Made by a program: the position numbers and the translations under genes. The notes below the pieces were generated by a model. It searched no databases, was not told the origin of the DNA, and was given only the letters and a program-made list of their open reading frames with translations. Of a DNA stretch of 64,000 nt, positions 18,001-25,600 are shown piece after piece. Within the stretch, counting starts at the first letter, position 1. Every line of letters starts with the position of its first letter. Origin of the DNA: Saprospiraceae bacterium (GTDB lineage: Bacteria > Bacteroidota > Bacteroidia > Chitinophagales > Saprospiraceae); assembly GCA_016718505.1 (NCBI GenBank), contig JADKDE010000001.1, forward strand, positions 62,001 through 126,000, read 5' to 3'.

Positions 18001-18503
18001 AAGCCATACTCTAGCAATACTTCTACTAAAAAACCAATATCGATGGGTTCATTTATACTAATATGTATTTTATTTTCGGCCAAAGCCTCTGGTGCAATTA
18101 CTTTTTCGAATAATGCCTCGGGATAGGTGATTATGATTTCACCCAAAGCCGTGGCTGATGAAATTTTATTGATAACCTCCGTCCTTTGGAGTACTTGATT
18201 CGAATGAATCTCTGCAAACAAGCCAGGCTTTTTGAATGAATCGGGTAAAAAAAGGATTTCTTTCGGCTCTAGGATGCTCGATATGGTATTCTGAAGGTAG
18301 GCCGCTTTTTCCTTGTCTGAAGCTATGATCAAGTGTATGCCTTTGATATGCCTATAAATACATCCCATCAAAAAGGCATCAAAAGAACCAGCAAGTCCAC
18401 CCAATTGAATACACTTTTGCTCATCTTTTTCAAAAAAAGCAATCAATTCCTTAGTGTGGTTATCACTCCAAATTTTTTGGATTATTTCATCAATGGGATT
18501 CAC
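15096..18503 (-). CDS. mfd: transcription-repair coupling factor Mfd
   Basis: About 1135 residues. Removes RNA polymerase stalled at DNA damage and recruits UvrA. N-terminal UvrB-like modules (about 1-330), RNA polymerase-interacting domain near 450-520 (DFVTHIDHGIGKYSGL), helicase motor with Walker A GDVGFGKTE (about 590) and the DEEQ box (about 690), helicase C motifs (RGRVGRS near 860), then the C-terminal TRCF domain. The frame is open from a GTG at 18527, but a -7 promoter element ends on that codon, so the GTG at 18503 (giving a protein starting with NPIDEII) is the more likely start. Confidence 0.95.
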   Translation of the reverse strand: MNPIDEIIQKIWSDNHTKELIAFFEKDEQKCIQLGGLAGSFDAFLMGCIYRHIKGIHLIIASDKEKAAYLQNTISSILEPKEILFLPDSFKKPGLFAEIHSNQVLQRTEVINKISSATALGEIIITYPEALFEKVIAPEALAENKIHISINEPIDIGFLVEVLLEYGFEKADFVYEPGQFATRGGIIDIFSYGNEYPYRVELFDETVESIRTFEPSTQLSNRNISQVTIIPNVQTQFSESEKVSFLSLMPTNTTIWLYEYDALVERLQICFEKAEEYASLIKKFDASEIATLIKERAFIRPFEISEAILEKKLILMDGQHEMLPVGQKINFNIGPQPSFNKNFNLLIEDLKANSKVKINNYIFIENAKQVERFYAIFEDLNAKVDFIPVMKSIHHGFICKEMKVACYTDHQIFQRHHSFKLKQGFSKDQALSVRLLKELQPGDFVTHIDHGIGKYSGLQKIEVNGQMQEAVRLIYQNNDVLYVSIISLHKITKYVGREGTEPRLNKLGSESWKLTKEKSKRKIKDIAGELIKLYAKRRASVGHAFPPDGYLQTELEASFFYEDTPDQFQATIDTKSDMEKEYPMDRLICGDVGFGKTEIAIRAAFKAASDGKQVAILVPTTILALQHYKTFSARLEPFACTVEYVNRFKSAKQKKEIFQALKDGKIDIVIGTHAILNKDVGFKDLGLLIIDEEQKFGVASKEKLRSFKVNIDTLTLTATPIPRTLQFSLMSARDLSIIRTPPPNRQPIQTEIKVFSDEVIKEAIYYEVARGGQVFFVHNRVQSLMDMSELIQRICPDVSVVTVHGQMDPAAMESALLDFIEGQFDVLMCTNIIETGLDIPNVNTIIINNAHQFGLSDLHQLRGRVGRSNRKAYCYLFCPPMSVLTTESKKRLKTIEEFNELGSGFQIAMRDLDIRGAGNLLGGEQSGFMVDIGYDAYHKILEEAIFELKSTEFKDVFKEDLSKNRQYIKEVQVDTDVPMMIPDQYVSNIAERLSLYTELDELESEEELDNYSQKMKDRFGKIPVPVLELFEGLRIRWLCKKLGFERLLYKNKKLQCYFISNPQSSFYETEYFGHFIQLLAQKGNEYKIHLKQSTQTMVMIKDQVPRLRDVRNLLMTILEDVNPEEAAVAEKKIEN

Positions 18504-18526
18504 AAATAATAAGCGATATTTGCCCA

Positions 18527-18534
18527 CAAAGGTA
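18527..18534 (-). promoter_or_regulatory. -7 promoter element for mfd
   Basis: Minus strand TACCTTTG, perfect -7 match, with transcript start expected near 18522, inside the open frame. It therefore excludes the most upstream start codon of mfd. No TTG at standard spacing. Confidence 0.5.
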
Positions 18535-18609
18535 CAATACTGATGCTATAATTATTTATTTTATACAACACTAAGGTGATGAGTGAGCTAATATTTGAGA
18601 ATAACTTAT

Positions 18610-18640
18610 TTGAAAAATTAAAATTTCACCTGTATCTTTG
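18610..18640 (+). promoter_or_regulatory. promoter of the membrane pyrophosphatase gene
   Basis: TTG (18610-18612), 20-base spacer, TATCTTTG (18633-18640): a full Bacteroidota promoter. The transcript should begin near 18644 and carry a 95-base leader with two interleaved stems. Confidence 0.7.
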
Positions 18641-18650
18641 TGGGCTTTAA

Positions 18651-18701
18651 AGTCGAAAAGTCAAATAATATCAATACATTATATTCGACTGCTTGACTTT
18701 T
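18651..18701 (+). other. interleaved stems in hppA leader (pseudoknot-capable)
   Basis: Two perfect inverted repeats overlap in an A-B-A'-B' order: 18651-18657 pairs with 18684-18690 (AGTCGAA/TTCGACT) and 18656-18664 pairs with 18693-18701 (AAAAGTCAA/TTGACTTTT). The order allows either two mutually exclusive hairpins or an H-type pseudoknot. It begins within about 10 bases of the predicted transcript start and ends 37 bases before the start codon, where a switch on translation or elongation could act. Confidence 0.45.
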
Positions 18702-18738
18702 AATTCTTAATTATTTTAACACAAAAACAAAACATTAG

Positions 18739-20977
18739 ATGGATCAATTGATTTATTTTATTCCAATATTTGGGATCATCGGACTGATATATATGCTATA
18801 TCTGAGTTCTTGGGTGACAAAGCAGGATGCTGGTGACGCTAAAATGGGCGGCATAGCCAATGCAATAGCAGAAGGAGCTCTAGCATTTTTGAATGCTGAG
18901 TACAGAATCTTAGCCATATTTGTCGCTATAGCTGGTATTGCTTTAGGTATTTTATCGCAAATGGTCGCGACATCGCATTGGTTTATCGTTGTTGCATTCG
19001 TCATAGGGGCTGTTTTTTCAGCCGCAGCAGGAAATATCGGTATGAGAATTGCTACAAAAGCTAATGTACGTACCACCCAAGCCGCTAGAACTAGTTTATC
19101 CAAAGCGCTACAAGTATCTTTCAAAGGAGGAGCTGTAATGGGTCTTGGTGTAGCTGGATTAGCCGTTTTTGGACTAAGTGCTGTATTTGCTATTTTATAC
19201 CTATGGTTGGGCAACGGTGTTTGGCCAGGTTATTTACAAATGTCAATCATATTAGAAGCCTTGGCTGGTTTCTCTTTGGGTGCTGAATCCATCGCCTTAT
19301 TTGCCCGTGTGGGAGGCGGTATTTATACTAAAGCGGCTGATGTTGGAGCTGACTTAGTAGGGAAAGTTGAAGCAGGAATCCCTGAAGACGATCCTAGAAA
19401 CCCAGCAACAATAGCGGACAACGTAGGAGACAATGTAGGTGATGTTGCAGGTATGGGAGCCGACTTATTTGGTTCTTATGTTGCGACTGTTTTGGCTGCA
19501 ATGGTATTAGGAAATTATGTTATTAATGATATGGGAGGCCAAATTACCGATAATTTTGGGGGAATGGGCCCAATACTACTTCCTATGGTGTTAGCAGGAC
19601 TTGGCATTATTTTTTCCATCATCGGTACATTTTTCGTAAGTGTAAAAGACGAGGGAGCCAATGAAAATAGCGTTCAAAAGGCTTTAAATTTAGGAAACTG
19701 GTCTTCAATCATACTTACATTGATTGCTTCATTTTTTGTAATAAAAGGTATGTTGCCTGAAACTATGACCATGAATATATTTGACGATGGAAAATTTGTA
19801 CCTACAAGCGTTTCGTCAATGAATGTATTCTATGCGGTCTGTATAGGACTTTCTGTAGGTGCATTAATTTCCTCTATCACCGAATATTATACTGGTCTTG
19901 GTAAGACTCCAGTAATGAATATAGTAAAACAATCAGCAACGGGTGCTGCAACCAATATCATCGCAGGTCTTGCAACGGGTATGATGTCAACAGCTATGCC
20001 CGTAATCTTATTTGCTATGGCTATTTGGGGTGCTTATGAGCTTTCTGGTTTCTACGGTGTGGCTATCGCTGCTTCTGGTATGATGGCTACAACAGCCATG
20101 CAGTTGGCTATCGATGCTTTTGGGCCTATCGCAGACAATGCTGGTGGTATCGCAGAAATGAGCGAACTACCTAAAGAAGTAAGATCTCGAACAGATATTT
20201 TAGATTCTGTAGGAAACACAACAGCTGCCATTGGTAAGGGTTTTGCGATTGCATCTGCCGCTTTGACGGCATTGGCGTTATTTGCAGCCTATGTCACATT
20301 TACAGGTATTAATGGTATTAATATATTCAATGCAAAAGTTCTTGCTGCCTTATTCATAGGTGGTATGATTCCAGTGGTATTCTCAGCCTTTGCGATGAGT
20401 GCCGTGGGAAGAGCCGCTATGGACATGGTGAACGAAGTTAGAAGACAATTCAGAGAAATACCAGGTATAATGGACGGAACAGGAAAACCTGATTACAGCC
20501 GTTGCGTAGAAATATCTACACAAGCTGCATTGCGCGAAATGATGATGCCAGGAGCTATAACCATTATCACTCCTATCCTTGTAGGATTTATCATGGGAGC
20601 TGAATCTTTGGGTGGTTATATGGCCGGTGTTACTGTTTCTGGTGTTATGTGGGCTATTTTCCAATCGAATGCTGGTGGTGCTTGGGACAATGCTAAGAAA
20701 TCATTTGAAAAAGGTGTAGAAATTAATGGAAAAATTGAATACAAAGGCTCTGAAGCTCATAAGGCAGCTGTAACGGGTGATACCGTTGGAGATCCATTCA
20801 AAGATACTTCTGGACCATCTATGAATATTCTTAATCAAATTAACTTGTTTAGTGGGATTGGCAATTGCACCTATATTAGGGCAAATGGCGGGTCACGGTC
20901 ACACTTCTACCAAGGTTGAAAAAGAAGCAAAGACTATCACTTATCAACCAACAAAAGCGATACCCGCAATAAAATAA
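18739..20977 (+). CDS. hppA: membrane-bound ion-translocating pyrophosphatase (one-base frameshift near 3' end)
   Basis: Pumps H+ or Na+ across the inner membrane using pyrophosphate hydrolysis. Sixteen helices are expected. The substrate motifs are clear: DVGADLVGKVEAGIPEDDPRNP (in part) and IADNVGDNVGD near residue 230, and SGPSMN near the C-terminus. GNTTAA (near 500) in place of GNTTKA suggests the potassium-dependent class. The uninterrupted frame stops at 20919, but after MNIL an extra A at 20833/20834 throws the reading off. Removing it restores the last conserved helix (IKLTCLVGLAIAPILG) and a His/Lys tail to TAA at 20977, about 745 residues in all. Confidence 0.93.
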
Positions 20978-20996
20978 ATTAATCATTATTGATTAG

Positions 20997-21029
20997 AAAA
21001 GGGGCTGCAAGCAATTGTAGCCCTTTTTT
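20997..21029 (+). terminator. terminator of hppA
   Basis: Stem GGGCTGCAA/TTGTAGCCC (21002-21010 with 21015-21023, one wobble) with flanking A- and T-runs. It lies 24 bases after the reconstructed hppA stop, supporting the stop at 20977. Confidence 0.8.
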
Positions 21030-21352
21030 ATTTATAAAAAAAAGAAATATTTATTAAAATCACATAAATATTAGGCTTTCGATATTTAATATGTAAATTA
21101 AATCTATTTGGCAAATTTACCTCCTATATATTTTTAGTTTTTTGATTCAAGTCAAATTATTTTTCTCATTTTATGCAAAATTATATTTTCAGCAATATAA
21201 CATTTTGATTTTTCTTTCGTTTATCTATAAAATGTTATTTTTATTTTGTGACTTAATCGTCAAGTTAGCGTATAAATAACACTAAGCAGCAGTAAAATCT
21301 TTACCCATATCCTTAATTTTTAAAATTTAAATAATAGATAGAACACATCCCA
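21030..21352. other. AT-rich intergenic stretch, nothing recognised
   Basis: Very AT-rich, with no open frame of note, no convincing TAnnTTTG element and no stable hairpin. It must hold the promoter of the next gene, which I cannot place. Confidence 0.4.
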
Positions 21353-22129
21353 ATGAGAAAAGTACTAATGGCGTTTGCCTTAATTTTAACTTCAAGTTTA
21401 TTCATCAACGCCCAAGAAATCGCAACAAACCCTAAATTCATCATTTTCACCGACCTAAGCTCTCATTTCAAAGGTAATCAAGCATTGAATCTTGGATTTC
21501 AAAGAAATTTTGGAACTACTTCTATTGCTGCTGAAGCTAATTACTATTATGGCTATAGCTTTTCAAATAGTGAAGCAAGTGCAAAAAAGAACAATACAAA
21601 ATTGAACACGGCTGACAGAAATTTAGGTTTAGCTGTAACTTACAAAAAGGTGTTCGCTGATAAATCATCTTTCAACACCATCAAACAATTTTATATCGGA
21701 GGAAAACTAGGGCTTAACAAACTGAACTATGTCCACACTCAATTGATCCCTAACAATCTCAAAAGTGCAGAAACTCCACAAGATGTTTGCAATTGCACAG
21801 AGAAAGAGAACAATCTATACTCTACTTCTAATACCAGAACTGACGCAACGGTACAGTTTGGCTATCAAAGTGTTTTAAAAAATGGTTTATTCTACGACCT
21901 TTCACTAGGTACTGGGTTGGCTATGAACTTTGCAGACATTACTTCTGGGTCGAATTATACCAATAATTATTGTGCAATTACTGATACATATAACTATACC
22001 CAAAATAAAGGAAATGCTTGGGAGAAAAACATGGCATTGAACAACAATGGTGCCCCAGGATTTTCACCAATCTTTTTAACCCAAGTATCGATTAAAATCG
22101 GTTGGGCAACATCTAGGCAAAAAAATTAA
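21353..22129 (+). CDS. secreted outer membrane beta-barrel-like protein
   Basis: A 258-residue protein with a signal peptide (MRKVLMAFALILTSSLFINA, cleavage before QE). The mature part has alternating-hydrophobicity strands, three cysteines around residues 143-145 and 205 and a C-terminal strand (VSIKIGWATSR) as in porin-like proteins. No family recognised. Its stop lies 13 bases before rlmN, whose -7 promoter element overlaps the intergenic gap. Confidence 0.6.
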   Translation: MRKVLMAFALILTSSLFINAQEIATNPKFIIFTDLSSHFKGNQALNLGFQRNFGTTSIAAEANYYYGYSFSNSEASAKKNNTKLNTADRNLGLAVTYKKVFADKSSFNTIKQFYIGGKLGLNKLNYVHTQLIPNNLKSAETPQDVCNCTEKENNLYSTSNTRTDATVQFGYQSVLKNGLFYDLSLGTGLAMNFADITSGSNYTNNYCAITDTYNYTQNKGNAWEKNMALNNNGAPGFSPIFLTQVSIKIGWATSRQKN

Positions 22130-22130
22130 T

Positions 22131-22138
22131 TACCTTTG
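22131..22138 (+). promoter_or_regulatory. -7 element directly before rlmN start codon
   Basis: TACCTTTG ends five bases before the ATG. With the usual spacing the transcript would start at or next to the start codon, giving a leaderless message. No good TTG at 17-23 bases. Confidence 0.4.
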
Positions 22139-22142
22139 CGGG

Positions 22143-23198
22143 ATGTTAGATAATCCGATAAAGAAAGACATCCGAAGCCTAGATTTAGAAACTTTGAAGG
22201 AAGCCTTAAAAGAACAAGGTCATCCATCATTCAGAGCCACGCAAATTTTGGAGTGGATTTGGGCTAAAGGAACGAGAAATTTTTCAGAAATGAGCAATTT
22301 GCCACTTTCCATCAGGGAGTGGCTTTCTTCATTTTATACTATAAATAATTTTAGCCTAGATTTCCAACAAATAAGTCAAGACGGAACGATAAAGTCGCGT
22401 CTGGCGCTTCATGATGGCGAAAAAATAGAAACCGTTTTGATTCCAGTTCCGGATGACAAAAGATTTACGGTCTGCGTTTCTACTCAAGTGGGTTGCAGCT
22501 TGACTTGTAGTTTTTGTGCGACGGGAAGAATGGGCAGAATCCGTAATTTAGACCATTCGGAGATATACGATCAAGTAGTCTATTCTAATCAATTAAGTCT
22601 AGAAAAATACGGTCATCCCATCACCAATATCGTGTACATGGGCATGGGAGAACCTTTGCTGAATTATTCGAACGTCATGCAAAGCATAGATAAAATTACC
22701 CACCCAAAACTCGGCCTTGGGATGTCTCCTAGACGAATAACGATCTCTACAGCTGGAATCGCCAAGATGATAAAAAAACTGGCAGATGATCAAACCAAAT
22801 CTAAGTTGGCTCTTTCTCTACACGCTGCATCGGACGAAAAAAGGAATACCATCATGCCAATAAATGAGCACAACAATCTAGCAGCTTTATTGGAGGCCCT
22901 TACCTATTTTTATGATAAAACTAAAAATAGAATTACCTATGAGTATATCGCTTTTGAGGGATTCAATGACAATATCGAAGATGCCAATCTCCTAGCAAAA
23001 TTATGTCGTAAATTTCCAGTTAAAGTTAATATCATTGAGTACAATTCTATTGGTTTGGGAACTTTTGAAAAGTCAAGCAAATATAGATTAAACCAATTTA
23101 TGCAAACTCTGGTCAATCTTGGCGTAGATGTCACAGTGCGTAAAAGCCGCGGCAAAGATATTGATGCTGCATGCGGTCAGCTTGCCAATAAAGCTTAA
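22143..23198 (+). CDS. rlmN: 23S rRNA (adenine2503-C2)-methyltransferase / tRNA A37 methyltransferase
   Basis: A 351-residue radical SAM methyltransferase. N-terminal accessory domain starting KKDIRSLDLETLKEAL, then the radical SAM barrel with the iron-sulfur cluster motif CSLTCSFCATG (about residues 118-128), the GMGEPLLN motif near 175, the ALSLHAASD segment near 225 and the C-terminal catalytic Cys in AACGQLA (about 345). It methylates C2 of A2503 of 23S rRNA and A37 of some tRNAs. It ends six bases from the convergent DUF3108 gene. Confidence 0.96.
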   Translation: MLDNPIKKDIRSLDLETLKEALKEQGHPSFRATQILEWIWAKGTRNFSEMSNLPLSIREWLSSFYTINNFSLDFQQISQDGTIKSRLALHDGEKIETVLIPVPDDKRFTVCVSTQVGCSLTCSFCATGRMGRIRNLDHSEIYDQVVYSNQLSLEKYGHPITNIVYMGMGEPLLNYSNVMQSIDKITHPKLGLGMSPRRITISTAGIAKMIKKLADDQTKSKLALSLHAASDEKRNTIMPINEHNNLAALLEALTYFYDKTKNRITYEYIAFEGFNDNIEDANLLAKLCRKFPVKVNIIEYNSIGLGTFEKSSKYRLNQFMQTLVNLGVDVTVRKSRGKDIDAACGQLANKA

Positions 23199-23204
23199 AT
23201 AAAT

Positions 23205-24047
23205 CTATTGGCATTTAGCCTCCAACGGAAATTTAAGCCCTTTGTAGTTTTTCAGAATTACTTTTATCGAACCAACTGAAACGGGAGATTCAATGAGCAA
23301 TGGGATTTTATTTTTGTCATTTGAAACGAACACATTTAACTGGTCTGATTCTTTAAAAACGGAACCTTTTACGACCTGTGGGGAGAAGTGAAATGTATTG
23401 TATTTTCCGAGCTCCTTAATATCCTTTTTCATCTTATTCCCTAAATATTTTACATTTAGTTTCCAATTTTCATCATCCAAAAACACCTTAACTGGGAATT
23501 TTTCACCATTGCCCATCTGGCTAAAATCAAAATTTCTCGTATAATAAATTGATGAGAGTACATCGTGCATGCACTGTTCTATATCGAATGTTTTGGTTTG
23601 AGTTTCAGTTTTACTTTTACCTTTTATCGACTCACAAGTTTTCCCTTCTTGATTAAATTTCACCTGATTATACATGGTAAATTTGCCTTCCCTTACATCT
23701 CGAGTAAACCTCTTTGGCAATAGCGTCTGCTTATCAATAATGGTCTCATAATAATCTTGTACTTTGAAAAACCATTCGTAAGACTTGTAGGTATAACCTC
23801 GTGCTGAAATTTTATAATCGCTGCCCAAATCTTCGACCTTGAATACAACTTCGCCTGCGGAGAGCCATATCATGCCCCAATTGTAATAAACTTTATAAAT
23901 CAGCTCCTCACCCCCTTGAAATGTACTATTTTGAACATCACATCGGCTCTCTAGATTGGAGTTTGCAGTAGTTTCTATTCTACCAGAATTCGTCGGGTTC
24001 AAACAGAAGCTCAAGATAAAGAGTGAGACACTAAGCCAGTTATTCAT
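23205..24047 (-). CDS. DUF3108 domain protein, secreted
   Basis: A 280-residue exported protein (signal MNNWLSVSLFILSFCLNPTNS). The DUF3108 domain covers most of the mature part: GEELIYKVYYNWGMIWLSAGEV near residue 45 (read in two segments), the SYEWFFKVQDYYETIID segment, the DVLSSIYYTRNFDF segment and the C-terminal PVSVGSIKVIL strand. The family is periplasmic, beta-rich and uncharacterised, widespread in Bacteroidota and Proteobacteria. Confidence 0.85.
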   Translation of the reverse strand: MNNWLSVSLFILSFCLNPTNSGRIETTANSNLESRCDVQNSTFQGGEELIYKVYYNWGMIWLSAGEVVFKVEDLGSDYKISARGYTYKSYEWFFKVQDYYETIIDKQTLLPKRFTRDVREGKFTMYNQVKFNQEGKTCESIKGKSKTETQTKTFDIEQCMHDVLSSIYYTRNFDFSQMGNGEKFPVKVFLDDENWKLNVKYLGNKMKKDIKELGKYNTFHFSPQVVKGSVFKESDQLNVFVSNDKNKIPLLIESPVSVGSIKVILKNYKGLKFPLEAKCQ

Positions 24048-24081
24048 TTTTCTAATTTTAAATTAACAATTTTGATTAATA

Positions 24082-24108
24082 CAAAACTATACTTAAAATA
24101 TCATACAA
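24082..24108 (-). promoter_or_regulatory. probable promoter of DUF3108 gene
   Basis: Minus strand TTG (24108-24106), 16-base spacer, TAGTTTTG (24089-24082). The -7 element is perfect; the spacer is one base short of the usual range. Confidence 0.45.
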
Positions 24109-24229
24109 CAGTGTTACCAAATACAAAATTATGAAAATATTAACGTATTAAAATCTTCAAATCCGTATAACATATATTGTAAAAATAGGAATATAGCCCA
24201 TTATTTATGCCGTTTCATTATTTTAATTC

Positions 24230-24237
24230 TCAAATCC
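24230..24237. repeat. left target-site duplication of the IS element
   Basis: TCAAATCC stands immediately outside the left terminal repeat and recurs immediately outside the right one at 25474-25481. Eight-base duplications are usual for IS256-type elements. Confidence 0.8.
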
Positions 24238-24262
24238 GGCTTAATGGACAAAAAGTAGGCTA
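24238..24262 (+). repeat. left terminal inverted repeat
   Basis: Begins GGCTTAATGGAC; 23 of 25 bases pair with the outer right end. Confidence 0.85.
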
Positions 24263-24312
24263 AAAAAGGCTAAAACCTGTATAAACACTAGCTTTGCGGC
24301 AAATCAAAGGTC

Positions 24313-25226
24313 ATGAATAAAAAAAGTGCTTTTATTGTGGGAGCAGATTTACAAAGAAAAATGGTATAAAAAGTGGTGTTCAACTTTATAAATGCTATAA
24401 TTGTAATCGTCAGTTTATAGGAGGAGATCGGATTAATAGTTCAAATTTGTGGAAAGAATATTCTATTGGAAAACAAACTTACAGTCAATTAGCGTCCAAA
24501 TATAAATGCTCCATTAAGACTATTCAAAGAAAACTGGATGGTTATAGGATAATTGAAGTTAAAAAGGAAGTTCGCGAAGTTATTGTTCTAATGGATACTA
24601 CATATTGGGGAAAAGCTTAGGAGTCATGTTATTTAAAGATGCCATAACAAAGGAAAATCTTCTCAAATATTATGTAAAGACAGAAACAAACCAACTCTAT
24701 GTTCAAGGTATAGAAGAATTGAAGTCAAAGGGGTACAAGATACTTGGAATCGTTTGCGATGGCAGGAAAGGGCTCATTCAAGCTTTCAAAGATATACCTG
24801 TGCAAATGTGCCAATTTCATCAGTCAGCAATTATACGTAGATACTTAACCAAAAGGCCTAAATTGCAAGCGGGGATGGAACTAATGGACGTGCTAAACCT
24901 AATGAAACAAACGGACAAGGAGTCGTTTGTAGGAGCTTTGAATCTGTGGTATGATAAATGGGAGCAGTTTTTAAAAGAACGAACAATCAATGAAACAACA
25001 CATAAATCCTTCTATACACATAAAAAAACTAAGATCAGCCTATAGAAGTATAAAGACGAATCTGCCCTGGCTATTTACTTGGTATGATAACTTTGAGCTA
25101 AAAATACCAAATACAACCAATGCCATAGATGGTCATTTTGCAGACCTGAAAAACAAGTTGAGAAATCATAATGGCCTTTCACTAACGCGAAAGAAGAAGT
25201 TTATTGATGGGTTTTTGAAGGCATAA
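24313..25226 (+). pseudogene. IS256-type transposase with N-terminal zinc ribbon, frameshifted
   Basis: Three frames join into one protein of about 304 residues. It has an N-terminal zinc ribbon (KCFYCG...YKCYNC, residues ~5-30), a helix-turn-helix (LASKYKCSIKTIQRKL), then the transposase core with catalytic Asp in LMDTTYWGK, second Asp in GIVCDGRKG, the CQFHQ motif, and NTTNAIDGHFADLK near the end, where an Asp stands in for the usual Glu. Shifts occur at the A7 run 24319-24325 (one base short), the A4 run 24611-24614 (one short) and the A7 run 25022-25028 (one extra). The second sits in a G-GGA-AAA heptamer and could be a programmed -1 shift. Confidence 0.8.
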
Positions 25227-25404
25227 AGTTCTCTAAAAATATCAATGGGCTAAGAAATGACACCTTAACCCATCAACAAGACTTTTTTCTTCGAACATCT
25301 ATTTTATCCCTGGCAGGTTGCTCCCCAGCAGAGCCTACTTCCGTTTATTTAGACAATAGCAAAAGTATCTGAAATTGCAACAATATTGACAAATAAGAGA
25401 AAAT

Positions 25405-25428
25405 AAATAGCCTACTTTTTGTCCATTA
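25405..25428 (-). repeat. internal extra copy of the IS right end
   Basis: Identical over 24 bases to 25446-25469. An intact second right end could allow shorter or longer versions of the element to move. Confidence 0.8.
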
Positions 25429-25448
25429 CAAACTATCATCTATCAAAA

Positions 25449-25473
25449 TAGCCTACTTTTTGTCCATTATACC
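25449..25473 (-). repeat. right terminal inverted repeat (outer)
   Basis: Complementary to the left end at 23 of 25 bases and directly followed by the target duplication TCAAATCC (25474-25481), so this copy, not the internal one, was used in the insertion. Confidence 0.85.
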
Positions 25474-25600
25474 TCAAATCCTATCTCTTTATTTGTCTTA
25501 AAGAATTAGCTAAAAAAGGTTTGTTATACCCATAAAAAGCACAACAAACCTTTCTTTATGTATTAACTTTATAAAACCTTCTAAAGGATCTGCAGATAAA

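Larger units (their letters stand above)
24238..25473 (+). mobile_element. IS256-family insertion sequence, zinc-ribbon variant type
   Basis: A 1236-bp element bounded by 25-bp inverted repeats (24238-24262 and 25449-25473, two mismatches), starting GG and ending CC, and flanked by an 8-bp target duplication TCAAATCC. It holds one transposase reading frame disrupted by three one-base shifts. The right end occurs twice: 24 bases of it are repeated at 25405-25428, 41 bases inside the outer copy. The perfect target duplication indicates a fairly recent insertion. It lies between DUF3108 and the parvulin gene and breaks no gene. Confidence 0.85.

Noticed and set aside
24990..25226. Separate small gene with LPWLFTWYDNFELK-like sequence
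   Set aside because: It is the C-terminal third of the IS transposase after a one-base shift, not an independent gene.
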